A stretch of 49,141 bases of DNA, taken from CAYJFK01 sp964369475 (lineage in GTDB: Bacteria > Bacillota > Clostridia > Oscillospirales > Feifaniaceae). Numbering within the stretch: the stretch's first letter is position 1; every line of letters starts with the position of its first letter. Below the pieces are notes generated by a model. It saw nothing but the letters and a program-made list of their open reading frames with translations. It searched no databases and was not told where the DNA came from. This document shows positions 40,725 to 49,062 of the stretch, one piece after another. The stretch spans positions 1-49,141 of the forward strand of contig CAYJFK010000010.1 of NCBI GenBank assembly GCA_964369475.1, given 5' to 3'. A program made the translations under genes and the position numbers.

Positions 40725-43022
40725 TTACATATCGCTTTGCTCTCCTGTCATCTTTTTCCATATTTTCTCGGGTGTCATGGGCAGTTCCCTGTGCCATACT
40801 CCTGTTGCATTATATATTGCGTGCGAAAGTGCCGGAGAGGGCGTATTTATAACGATCTCCCCTATCGACTTTGCTCCGAACGGCCCTGTTTTTTCATAGC
40901 TGTGTTCAAAGTCGACACGAAGTCTGCTTATATCTATCCTCGTGGGAATTTTATAATTCATAAAGCTTTTTTCAAATAGCCTGCCCTCTTTAGAGTATGT
41001 TATATTCTCGCTTAGAGCCATGCCTATTCCTTGAACAATGCCGCCCTCGGTTTGCATCTTTGCAAGATTTGGATTGATCGGCGTGCCGCAGTCTACAACG
41101 GCGACATAGTCGAGGATCTCGACAGAGCCTGTCAGTTTGTCAAGCTCGATTTCGACCATTCCTATCATGAAAGGAGGGGGCGACACAGGCGATGTATGCG
41201 ACTCAGTTATCTGGGTCGAAATATCGTTGCCACACATAGATTTTTCCGAAATTTCGGTCAGCGTCACATGTGCGCTGTTATCCGTTTTAGCTATTTTATC
41301 CCCTAAAAATCTTACCTCCTCCTCGCCACACTCGAGCATCCGGGCGGCAATTTTGCAGAGATTTCTGCGCATCTTCGTACAGGCTTTTTCCACGGCTTTT
41401 CCTGTAATGTATGTAGTAGACGATGCGTAAGATCCCGAATCATAGGGTGATATATCAGAGTCCGCACCGTAGACGGTAATCTTATCAATATCGCACTCTA
41501 AACATTCAGCCGCCATTTGGGCAAGAATGGTATCGCACCCTGTGCCCATGTCAGCAGCGCCTATAAGCAGCTCGTAGCCGCCCTCTTCGCTTAGCTTTAC
41601 AGTGGCAGAGCCTACATCGACATAGGGTATGCCCGACCCTTGCATGGCAAGGGCAACACCTGCGCTTCTAACCTTGCCGTTACCCATATCACGAGGCTTT
41701 GACCTTTCTTCCCAGTCAAACATTTCTTTTGCCTTTGTTATGCACCTATCAAGGCTCGACGCATTTACCGTTTCATAGTAGTAAGCAGGCATTACATCGC
41801 CTTCCCTTACCACATTTTTCTCTCTTAGCAGAGTTGCATCGATATTGACCATGCTTGCAAATTCGTTAACCATGCTCTCTATTGCAAAAATACCTTGCGT
41901 AGCACCGTAGCCACGATAGGCGCCCGACGACTGAACATTTGTGTATACAACGTCGTAAGAAAAGCGGTATGCCTTTAAACTGCGACTATACATCGATATA
42001 GATTTTGCGGCAGTCAGCCCAACGGTAGTTGGGCCATGCTCGCCATATGCACCTGTGTTTGAAAGAGTATAAACTTCAAGTGCTTTTATGCTTCCGTCCT
42101 TCATGCCACCGAGTTTTACCTTTATCTTCATCTCGTGCCTTGGAGAAGATGCTGTTAGCGCTTCCTCTCTTGTGTATATAATCTTTGCCCTCTTGCCTGT
42201 TTTTAAGGTGACAAATGCAGGATAAACCTCGGCCACAACCGTTTGCTTTGCGCCAAAACCTCCGCCTATTCTCGGCTTTGTTATGCGAATATTGCTCTTT
42301 GGAATGCCAAGTGCATTTGCAAGTATTCTTCTTGCATGAAAGACTATCTGTGTCGAAGTCGTCACATGAAGTCGCCCGTATGTATCTATCTCCGAATAGG
42401 AGATAAAGGGCTCCATCATTGCTTGATTACATGCCTTGGTGTGAAACTCTCGCTCGAAGACAATGTCGCAACTCTTGTAAACCTCGTCTACATTTCCATC
42501 ACTGTTACTGCCTGTTGCGCAGAGATTGCGCTTATTGTCAGCCCCGACAGGGCTAAGCGACTTCCAATCATCTTCTGGGTGAACTAAGATTTTGTTATCC
42601 TTTGCCTTTTCCATATCGAGTAAGGGCTCTAAAACTTCATACTCGACCTTTATTAGACTCATGGCCTTTAGCACCGCTTTTTCTGTGCCCCCTGCAATAA
42701 TTGCAACTGCATCTCCGACAAATCTAACATGACGGTCAAGCAGCAGTCTATCATAAGGAGAGGGCTCGGGATATGTTTGCCCTGCCATTGTAAAGCGTTC
42801 GTTGTGTACGTCTTGATATGTAAAAATACATTCAATATCAGGCACTAAGAGTGCTGTTTTTGTATCTATATTTTTTATAATGGCATTTGCATAAGGCGAA
42901 CGCAAGACCTTTACCACCAAAGCATCGCTTGGGGTAATATCATTAACATATACAGGCTTTCCAAGTAAAAGCTGCATAGAGTCTTTTTTTCTAATCGATT
43001 TACCGACATAGGTATAGGACAA
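40725..43022 (-). CDS. Molybdenum hydroxylase large subunit (xanthine dehydrogenase family), 765 aa
   Basis: The Mo-cofactor-binding catalytic subunit, which hydroxylates an N-heterocycle or aldehyde using water. Motifs in order: GGGFGAKQ (253-260), GAYRGYGATQG (about 370-380), VDVGSATVKL, and the C-terminal GPFGAKSIGE with the catalytic Glu722. The position after GGGFGAK is Gln, as in several bacterial purine hydroxylases, rather than the Glu of bovine xanthine oxidase. Translation starts at TTG, 2 bp after the Fe-S subunit stop, with GAGGTG in the overlap. Three separate subunits are typical of clostridial enzymes. Substrate (xanthine, hypoxanthine, nicotinate or other) is open; no selenium gene is in the window. 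Confidence 0.92.
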   Translation of the reverse strand: MSYTYVGKSIRKKDSMQLLLGKPVYVNDITPSDALVVKVLRSPYANAIIKNIDTKTALLVPDIECIFTYQDVHNERFTMAGQTYPEPSPYDRLLLDRHVRFVGDAVAIIAGGTEKAVLKAMSLIKVEYEVLEPLLDMEKAKDNKILVHPEDDWKSLSPVGADNKRNLCATGSNSDGNVDEVYKSCDIVFEREFHTKACNQAMMEPFISYSEIDTYGRLHVTTSTQIVFHARRILANALGIPKSNIRITKPRIGGGFGAKQTVVAEVYPAFVTLKTGKRAKIIYTREEALTASSPRHEMKIKVKLGGMKDGSIKALEVYTLSNTGAYGEHGPTTVGLTAAKSISMYSRSLKAYRFSYDVVYTNVQSSGAYRGYGATQGIFAIESMVNEFASMVNIDATLLREKNVVREGDVMPAYYYETVNASSLDRCITKAKEMFDWEERSKPRDMGNGKVRSAGVALAMQGSGIPYVDVGSATVKLSEEGGYELLIGAADMGTGCDTILAQMAAECLECDIDKITVYGADSDISPYDSGSYASSTTYITGKAVEKACTKMRRNLCKIAARMLECGEEEVRFLGDKIAKTDNSAHVTLTEISEKSMCGNDISTQITESHTSPVSPPPFMIGMVEIELDKLTGSVEILDYVAVVDCGTPINPNLAKMQTEGGIVQGIGMALSENITYSKEGRLFEKSFMNYKIPTRIDISRLRVDFEHSYEKTGPFGAKSIGEIVINTPSPALSHAIYNATGVWHRELPMTPEKIWKKMTGEQSDM

Positions 43023-43024
43023 AA

Positions 43025-43486
43025 CTATTCACCTCTCTTTTTAGAATCTAAGAAACTTCGTATTCCTCTAAGTTGACCGTCATATCCTGAACATCTGCAT
43101 AGATTCCCAGCCAAAAATGAGATAATTTCTTGATCGGTAGGGTTACTGTTTTCTCTTAATAGTGCTATGGTGTTTACAACAAATCCGGGGTTGCAAAAAC
43201 CGCACTGCTCTGCGCCTTGGTCTGCAATAAAGCCCACAAATTCGCTCGCTTCCTCTTGAAGCCCTTCGAGCGTTAAGATCTTTTTCCCCTCCGCACGTGC
43301 CGCCAAAACGCTACATGAAAGTACCGGTTTATCCTCCATTAGAACGGTACATAGCCCACAGTTAGATGTATCGCAACCACGCTTAACGCTAAAGCATTGA
43401 TGCTTTCTTAGAAAATCAATCAAGAGCATATCTGCTTCAATGTTATCAACTATTTTTTTATTGTTTAATGTTAGATTTATTTCCAC
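43025..43486 (-). CDS. Molybdenum hydroxylase [2Fe-2S] subunit (153 aa)
   Basis: The electron-transfer subunit with two [2Fe-2S] clusters. The plant-type cluster uses CDTSNCGLC plus a Cys 11 residues later; the second uses QCGFCNPG and LCRCSGY. All eight cysteines are visible. Size and pattern match the XdhC/CoxS/NdhS group. It starts at GTG with AAAGGAGAT upstream, 3 bp after the FAD subunit. Confidence 0.95.
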   Translation of the reverse strand: MEINLTLNNKKIVDNIEADMLLIDFLRKHQCFSVKRGCDTSNCGLCTVLMEDKPVLSCSVLAARAEGKKILTLEGLQEEASEFVGFIADQGAEQCGFCNPGFVVNTIALLRENSNPTDQEIISFLAGNLCRCSGYDGQLRGIRSFLDSKKRGE

Positions 43487-43489
43487 AGT

Positions 43490-44257
43490 TTATCTCCTTT
43501 CATTTAGCTGCTCACATGCACGCATAATTAGCACCGAGCAAATGTGTTTTCTGTAACTTGCACTCGCAAGCTTGTTATCGCCAAAAGTAAATTTTTCACT
43601 TGCAGCCTTTGCAAGCTCCTTTATATCATCTTGCTTTTCAAAAGTGATAATTTCCGCCTTTAGAGGGCGAGCGCCTATTACAATTTTGTAGTGTTTTTCG
43701 TTTTCGGTAACGGCACAGTTTAAAACGGGAAAATCGGTTTTAGAATTTTTTTGTGCCATAAAGACAGTATTATAGCTTCTTTTTTCCACTATAACCCTAA
43801 CCAACAAATCACGCTCGTAATCTTGTTTTAAAAAATCCTCAAGACTTATTACGCCCTTATTATAAAATTCCACTTTAGCGCCAAGTGCGAGAAGCAGTGT
43901 CGTTATGTCGGAAAACCCAAATTTAGAAAACACACTGCCGCCGACAGTAGCCAAGTTCCTAAACTGAACGCCAACAAGATCTTTAAGGCACTCTCTAATG
44001 GCATTATCTGTCATCCCATTCAAAGACTCGCTTCTTTCAATATCTCTAAGAGTGACCATAGCGCCTATATGGTATTCGGTTTCTCTTTCTTCGATTTTAT
44101 CAAGGTTTAAGTCGCAAAGATCAATGGCCGTAGCAACATTCTTGCTCTGCATTTTTTGCCAAAGCATACCACCCAAGACGACATTGTTTTTGTTTAGGTT
44201 TAGCTCATACGCTTCCTTTAAACTCTGCGCTCTGTGGTAGTTTTTAATATTTAACAC
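43490..44257 (-). CDS. Molybdenum hydroxylase FAD-binding subunit (255 aa)
   Basis: The medium subunit, which passes electrons from the iron-sulfur clusters to FAD and on to NAD+ or a ferredoxin-like partner. The FAD motif region ATVGGSVFSKFGFSDITTLL (about 111-130) and LGGMLWQK near the N-terminus are family features. At 255 residues it is somewhat short for the family (about 280-295), mainly through a compact C-terminal domain. It is the first gene of the operon, with GTG start after CGGAGGAAG and a good promoter. Confidence 0.9.
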   Translation of the reverse strand: MLNIKNYHRAQSLKEAYELNLNKNNVVLGGMLWQKMQSKNVATAIDLCDLNLDKIEERETEYHIGAMVTLRDIERSESLNGMTDNAIRECLKDLVGVQFRNLATVGGSVFSKFGFSDITTLLLALGAKVEFYNKGVISLEDFLKQDYERDLLVRVIVEKRSYNTVFMAQKNSKTDFPVLNCAVTENEKHYKIVIGARPLKAEIITFEKQDDIKELAKAASEKFTFGDNKLASASYRKHICSVLIMRACEQLNERR

Positions 44258-44322
44258 TTATCTTCCTCCGATTTTAAGAATTAGTGGATTTATATAAAAA
44301 AATGTGTTATTGTGCAAAATCG

Positions 44323-44351
44323 AGTATACCATATCGACAAAGACAATTCAA
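44323..44351 (-). promoter_or_regulatory. Promoter of the molybdenum hydroxylase operon
   Basis: On the minus strand: TTGAAT, 17 bp, TATACT, 66 bases before the GTG start. The likely 5' leader is about 60 nt, too short for a molybdenum-cofactor riboswitch, and none is seen. The rest of the 44352-44538 stretch is AT-rich with nothing I recognise. Confidence 0.75.
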
Positions 44352-44538
44352 GAAAAACAGATAAGATAGGATATATCTATTGACTATTTGCAGTACATAT
44401 TGGTAGCTTACAAAACTTCATATTATGCTTTGTAAGGTAAACATCTTTTACTTATTATTTCAAAGGGGTTTTCTTCAGTTTATAGCGTTTTCGCAGTCTA
44501 TAACGCTTGTAAGTAAGTTTAAGATATAAAACTAAAAT

Positions 44539-44572
44539 AAAGCCCTGTAAATCGCACGATTTACAGGGCTTT
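44539..44572 (-). terminator. Terminator of the lipoprotein flavoprotein gene
   Basis: AAAGCCCTGTAAATC and GATTTACAGGGCTTT form a 15-bp stem with a 4-nt loop; on the minus strand it runs into TTTATTTTAGTTTT. It lies 92 bp after the stop codon at 44664. Confidence 0.9.
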
Positions 44573-44663
44573 GTCATATTAGGTGTAAGCTAAAAACTGC
44601 TTTACCACCTTAGATATTAAATTCACCTAGCAAAAAGCTTCTAAAAACACCTAAAGCTATCAA

Positions 44664-46760
44664 TTACTCAGCTGCATTTTCCATAACGCTTGTAGCTGCT
44701 ACTCTACCGAAGATAACTGTGTCAGCAATAGCAACAGATCCTAAGCGGTTGCCGCCGTGGATTCCGCCTGTAACTTCGCCTGCTGCGTATAGGCCTTCGA
44801 TAACTTCGCCTTCTGTGTTTATAACTCTTGCAGTTTCGTCGATCTCAACGCCACCCATTGTGTGGTGAACCGAAACAACGCTCTCGTACATGATGTAGGG
44901 GCCTTCACCAAACTTATTAAAGTTTGCTGTACGTCCAAAATCTGTATCCTCGCCTGCATCTACAAGAGAATTGTATCTCTCGATAGTAGCCGCTACTACA
45001 TCTGCAGGAACGCCAAACTCTGCGCAAACTTCTTCAAGTGTTCCAACAGCCATTACGCCCTTCTTTATCGACTGATCGATCTCTGTGCCATATAGCTCGT
45101 GAAGCTGTTGCTCCTCTGTAACCGCTGCATCTACCAATCCGTAAACAAGGCTGTTTGTCTGCTTGATCGTTGCATCGGATATAACGTCACGTGTGCCCTT
45201 CTCGTCGACAAATCTCTCACCCTCTTGGTTTACAAGAAGAGATGTCGAATTAAGACGAGCATAGTCTACATAGTAGTAGTTGCCTGTTGCTGGGCTGTTA
45301 ACGGGGTATAGCTGGATTTTATCCATGCCTACAAGATTTGCACCGACAGCTTCTGCCATAACAATACCATCACCTGTAATTGCAGGGCTGTTTGTTGTGG
45401 GGATTGAAGAATCGAGTGATGGCCAAATCGAATTGTAGGAATCTCTCATCTCTACATTCGAGCCAAAGCCGCCCGAAGCAAGAATAACGCCATGACTTGC
45501 ATTATATGTGTGCTTAGAACCGTCATTATGTGTTGCGCTAACGCCTACAACCTTGCCTGCATCGTCTGTTATTAGGGAGTCAGCAGTTGTCGATAAATGA
45601 ATATCAACGCCAAGCTCTCTTGCTTTGCTTTCAAATGTGTCCATGTACTGTCTGCCATCGCCAACAGGCCAGAGCGTACGAGCAACTGTATGACCGCCGT
45701 ACCAGCTTTGGCTGCCACGGAACTCAACACCTACTACATCTCTTGCCCACTCTGCAGCAGCAAGAGCATTGTCGGCAATAATTCTAACTAAATCAGGGTT
45801 AGCCTCTTCGTATCCGCCAACAAAAACATCATCGTAAAATAGTTCTACGCTGTCGTTTGTAATGCCTTCTTCAATCTGAACCCAGTTACCGGGAGCTGCA
45901 AACTCACCGCCCGACATTCTTGTGTTACCGCCTGTAATGTCCATTTTCTCGATAACAACAACATTTGTTGCACCTTGATTTACAGCTTCGATAGCAGCTG
46001 ATAGGCCTGCACCACCGGCACCCACAATAACGATCTGTGCATCTACAACAGTGTCTTCACCCTTAACAACTTCAGGGACGACTGTGTATTTGCTCATATC
46101 TGCGCCTTGCTCTTCAAGGACATTCGATACTGCAAGCTTTATTGCATTACTTGTAACAGAAGCACCCGATAGCGCATCGACTGCTACCGAATTGTGCTCG
46201 ACAATTCTGCCCGGAATTACGTCGATTGCCTTTGTACCAAGACCTACTGTCTCTTCTTGCATACTAACATTAACACCTGTTATTATCTCGTTTTCGATAG
46301 TAACATCGACTGTCATATCGGCAATATATCCGGAAACTGTCGAGGAATATGTACCATCAGCTACTGCTGTCGACACTTCGTCCGAACCGAAAACTTCCTT
46401 AGTTGCGTCCTTTGCAGCAGTAACAATTGCCTTAGATGTAACGGTTGCACCTGCAACAGAGTCTACATCAAAGGAATTTGCCTCTACCATTGCGCTTGGG
46501 AGAGCATCGATTGCGTTTGTGCCAATGCCGTCTGTTTCGACATGATCTGTAACCGTTACAGCTGTAATCTTGTCGTTTTCTAGGGTAACTTCAACAGTTA
46601 GCTCACCGCCGTAACCTGCTGCTCTGCCTGTGTAGACACCTGTTGCACCTGTCGCCTCGCCTGCACCGTCTGCCCCATCTTCAGGAGCTGCTTCGGTCGA
46701 GCAAGCTACAAGCATAAAGCTCATGCATAACGCAAGAGAAAGTCCAAGAAACTTCTTCAT
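44664..46760 (-). CDS. Lipoprotein flavoprotein reductase with two FMN-binding domains (698 aa; urocanate/fumarate-reductase-like)
   Basis: An extracytoplasmic lipoprotein (lipobox LVAC, Cys20). Two FMN_bind domains (about 40-125 and 130-220) carry flavinylation motifs DSVAGATVTS and DALSGASVTS. A flavocytochrome-c-type FAD domain follows (about 238-690, IVIVGAGGAGLSAA). Catalytic marks are kept: ERFVDEKGTRD, HHTMGG and HGGNRLG. At the position where fumarate reductases have the His of QLHPT this protein reads QLYPV, followed 14 residues later by Asp. Tyr and Asp there are reported for urocanate reductase, so a urocanate-like substrate is favoured over fumarate, tentatively. FMN attachment would need ApbE, not present here. 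Single-gene transcript. Confidence 0.88.
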   Translation of the reverse strand: MKKFLGLSLALCMSFMLVACSTEAAPEDGADGAGEATGATGVYTGRAAGYGGELTVEVTLENDKITAVTVTDHVETDGIGTNAIDALPSAMVEANSFDVDSVAGATVTSKAIVTAAKDATKEVFGSDEVSTAVADGTYSSTVSGYIADMTVDVTIENEIITGVNVSMQEETVGLGTKAIDVIPGRIVEHNSVAVDALSGASVTSNAIKLAVSNVLEEQGADMSKYTVVPEVVKGEDTVVDAQIVIVGAGGAGLSAAIEAVNQGATNVVVIEKMDITGGNTRMSGGEFAAPGNWVQIEEGITNDSVELFYDDVFVGGYEEANPDLVRIIADNALAAAEWARDVVGVEFRGSQSWYGGHTVARTLWPVGDGRQYMDTFESKARELGVDIHLSTTADSLITDDAGKVVGVSATHNDGSKHTYNASHGVILASGGFGSNVEMRDSYNSIWPSLDSSIPTTNSPAITGDGIVMAEAVGANLVGMDKIQLYPVNSPATGNYYYVDYARLNSTSLLVNQEGERFVDEKGTRDVISDATIKQTNSLVYGLVDAAVTEEQQLHELYGTEIDQSIKKGVMAVGTLEEVCAEFGVPADVVAATIERYNSLVDAGEDTDFGRTANFNKFGEGPYIMYESVVSVHHTMGGVEIDETARVINTEGEVIEGLYAAGEVTGGIHGGNRLGSVAIADTVIFGRVAATSVMENAAE

Positions 46761-46829
46761 TTTTTACCTCCAAAATAGTTGCATATAAATTATTTTACTT
46801 CATTATTACTTCTTATTTGTGGCATAAAT

Positions 46830-46858
46830 AAGATATGATAAAGAAATAACAATGCCAA
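46830..46858 (-). promoter_or_regulatory. Promoter of the lipoprotein flavoprotein gene
   Basis: On the minus strand: TTGGCA, 17 bp, TATCTT, about 70 bases upstream of the ATG, which has TTGGAGGT before it. Confidence 0.55.
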
Positions 46859-47432
46859 GTTAACACATTTACAATTAATTTTAAGACATAAAAAAACTTT
46901 GTTTAAAACACCCAAGCACATATTATTTTATTGTCTATTTCTACCAATATGCTTTACTTGTTAATTGCTGAAATGGGTATTTACATAAAAAATCTAGCAA
47001 ATTACTATATATGTAAGTTAGCTATAAGGATTTCTTTTTTGTCTAAAACAAAATTACAACGAGACCTTTACTTAAGATATTATCTATTTTTTGCTATATA
47101 AAGATAGCTTTTAATATGTAATAATATGGCAATAATGCAAATGTTATATCAAAATAAGTTCACATAATGCATCACCTTTGCAAACAGAAACTACTATACA
47201 AAAATTCAAGAAAATTCATAAAATTTAATAAAGCTTGCTGTTAAATCAAGCTGTACTTTAGAAATACTTGGCTAAGCTTAAGATCTGCAAAGTAAATATT
47301 GCAGTTAGACTGACAAATATTTGATATGAAAAAGGATATGTAAACAGGGCAGATTTCATAGAGTTTAATATTAGCTGTTGAGAAAATGAAGCGGTAGGCT
47401 TTTCCAACAATGAATATTTTTTATCAATCGCC
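46859..47432. other. AT-rich intergenic stretch with no recognised feature
   Basis: This is the middle of the 732-bp gap between divergent genes. It is strongly AT-rich. Open frames on the minus strand (within 47258-47617) lack a ribosome binding site and run into the hydrolase gene, so I do not call them. No riboswitch, tRNA or strong hairpin was seen. Confidence 0.6.
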
Positions 47433-47461
47433 TTGACAGGCAAATAACAATATAGTAACAT
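47433..47461 (+). promoter_or_regulatory. Predicted promoter of the carbamoylase-type hydrolase
   Basis: TTGACA, 17 bp, TAACAT, 31 bases before the start codon at 47493. Good -35, weaker -10. Confidence 0.6.
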
Positions 47462-47492
47462 TTCAGTAATTAACTTAAGATTGGGGATGTTT

Positions 47493-48728
47493 ATGAATAC
47501 TAAAGTTGAAAGAATCAAAGCAGATATCGAGGCGCTTTCGCATTTTAACTCCACACCCGGCAACGGGCTTACAAGGCTTTCCTTTACTCCCGAGCATAAG
47601 GCGGCACAAGAGTACATAATGAATGCTATGAAAGAAGCAGGGCTCGAAGTTCGAATTGACCCATGTGCGGCAATAATCGGTCGGCTCGAGGGTAGCGATC
47701 CTACACTCCCAATAATTGCTACGGGAAGTCATTTCGACTCCGTTCGTCACGGTGGAAATTTCGACGGCCCAGCAGGGGTTGTTGCAGGAATCGAGGTTGC
47801 GAGAACATTTAAAGACATGGGAATAAAGCCTCGCCATACACTCGAATTTGTTGCAATGATAGAGGAAGAAGGGGCAAGATTTGGATCAGGGTTGTTCCAA
47901 AGTCGTGCATTTGTCGGAAAGGTGACAGAAGAAGAACTGTACACAAATAAAGATGCTTCCGGCATAACTGTTGCCGAAGCGATGAAAAGCTTTGGCCTTG
48001 ACCCGTCAAAGTACAAAGACGCAGAGTTTAAAGAGGGCGCTTATAAGAACTTTATCGAGCTTCACATAGAACAAGGCCCTGTACTTGAAAATGGTAAAAT
48101 CGATGTTGGCATAGTCGAGACAATAGTTGGAATTCAAGAGCTCGAAGTTACGGTAAACGGCTATCCGGCACATGCAGGAACGACACCTATGAACATGCGC
48201 TCCGATGCATTTTTGGTTGCTTCTAAGGTTGCAATTCGTGCAAACGAAGCGGCCATCGAAATTGGTTCCGGCACTGTTGCAACTGTCGGGCAGGTCAGTG
48301 TAATGCCAGGCTCATTTAATATAGTGCCGAGCAAGGTCGTTTTCTTTGTCGATATTCGCAGTAAGTCGCAAGATTGCATTGATTTTGTCTCAAAGGCTGT
48401 ACACGAGATGCTCGAAAAAGAGACAAAAGATAACGAGAGACTTAGCTTCTCCACAAGAAAAATGGTAGAAACAAACCCCGTTCAGACAGATCCTGTTGTA
48501 TGTGACGCTCTTGAAGATAGTGCAAAAGACTTGGGTCTCTCTACTGTGCGTATGCTATCAGGCGCCGGTCACGACTGCATGATCATGGCAGCAAAGACAG
48601 AGATCGGACTGATATTTGTCCCAAGCCTCGACGGACGTAGCCACTGTCCCGAGGAGTGGACCGAGTACGAAGAACTTAGAAACGGTGCAGAACTGCTCTT
48701 TTGCGCAATGGATAAACTTTCGAGATAA
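47493..48728 (+). CDS. Zn-dependent amidase, hydantoinase/carbamoylase family (M20), 411 aa
   Basis: A cytoplasmic dinuclear metal hydrolase related to N-carbamoyl-L-amino-acid hydrolase, allantoate amidohydrolase and beta-ureidopropionase. Metal-site motifs are all present: GSHFDSV, GGNFDGPAGV, EEEGARFGSG, ELHIEQGPVLE and, near the end, GRSHCPEEW. A lid/dimerisation segment contains GYPAHAGTTPMNMRSD. I choose the ATG at 47493, with GGGGAT spaced like the RidA gene's site, over the in-frame TTG at 47481. With the Mo hydroxylase nearby, a purine or ureide nitrogen role is conceivable, but there is no allantoinase or other pathway gene here. Confidence 0.9.
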   Translation: MNTKVERIKADIEALSHFNSTPGNGLTRLSFTPEHKAAQEYIMNAMKEAGLEVRIDPCAAIIGRLEGSDPTLPIIATGSHFDSVRHGGNFDGPAGVVAGIEVARTFKDMGIKPRHTLEFVAMIEEEGARFGSGLFQSRAFVGKVTEEELYTNKDASGITVAEAMKSFGLDPSKYKDAEFKEGAYKNFIELHIEQGPVLENGKIDVGIVETIVGIQELEVTVNGYPAHAGTTPMNMRSDAFLVASKVAIRANEAAIEIGSGTVATVGQVSVMPGSFNIVPSKVVFFVDIRSKSQDCIDFVSKAVHEMLEKETKDNERLSFSTRKMVETNPVQTDPVVCDALEDSAKDLGLSTVRMLSGAGHDCMIMAAKTEIGLIFVPSLDGRSHCPEEWTEYEELRNGAELLFCAMDKLSR

Positions 48729-48737
48729 AATGCAAAA

Positions 48738-48765
48738 AAGTCCCAAACTTAGAGTTTGGGACTTT
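48738..48765. terminator. Terminator hairpin, left copy of a 28-bp direct duplication
   Basis: AAGTCCCAAAC and GTTTGGGACTT form an 11-bp stem with a short loop, 9 bp after the hydrolase stop. The 28 bases recur perfectly at 48905-48932. Confidence 0.92.
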
Positions 48766-48904
48766 CAGTTTGGAGAAAAGATAAAATCAAGCCCCTTCGC
48801 AAGGAGGGGGAGCGACGAGGGGGCACCATCAGGGTGCCCTCTGGCGTTATATTCTCGCCCCGAGGGCGACTTCATCTTGGGGAAAATTTGTTTTCCCCAA
48901 GATG
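48766..48904 (-). repeat. Terminator-associated repeat, copy 6, inverted and diverged (139 bp)
   Basis: In the reverse orientation it starts CATCTTGGGGAAAA and ends CTTTTCTCCAAACTG. It keeps the GC-rich core (GAGGGCACC/GGTGCCCC) but has lost the small AAATCAGC hairpin. Its 32-bp head hairpin differs from copies 2 and 5 at two stem pairs and all four loop bases, yet both stem changes are compensated. Flanked by identical terminators. Confidence 0.9.
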
Positions 48905-48932
48905 AAGTCCCAAACTTAGAGTTTGGGACTTT
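48905..48932. terminator. Terminator hairpin, right copy of the 28-bp duplication
   Basis: Identical to 48738-48765, followed by more T. The repeat's head hairpin can extend into it: GACTT inside the repeat pairs with the AAGTC of this copy. Confidence 0.92.
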
Positions 48933-48946
48933 TTCTTTATGTAGCT

Positions 48947-48970
48947 GTGACACTCCTTTATAAGTGTCAC
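48947..48970 (-). terminator. Small hairpin after the HAD-like gene
   Basis: GTGACACT and AGTGTCAC form an 8-bp stem, 7 bp beyond the HAD-like stop codon on the minus strand. No T-run follows on that strand, so the call is tentative. Confidence 0.5.
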
Positions 48971-48977
48971 CTTTTAT

Positions 48978-49062
48978 CTACACTATATCTAATATTTCTC
49001 CAATTTCTTCTACAAGATAGTCTGCTTTTGACAGTTCTTCTTTATTGCCATAGGGTGATAGA
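48978..49062 (-). pseudogene. C-terminal fragment of a HAD-like hydrolase, cut by a repeat element
   Basis: On the minus strand the last residues read SPYGNKEELSKADYLVEEIG followed by EILDIV and a stop. This resembles the C-terminal tail of HAD-superfamily phosphatases (G-x-x-ELxxADYxVxxxxEIL). Directly upstream, at 49063, the nested-hairpin repeat begins. The frame stays open through the repeat to the window edge (an ATG lies at 49139), but those residues are encoded by repeat DNA also found at 28097-28176. Either the gene is truncated by the insertion or the element end is read into the protein. The rest of the gene is outside the window. Confidence 0.5.

Noticed and set aside
47258..47837. 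Two minus-strand frames upstream of and overlapping the hydrolase
   Set aside because: They overlap a clearly coding gene on the opposite strand, lack ribosome binding sites and show no recognisable domain.
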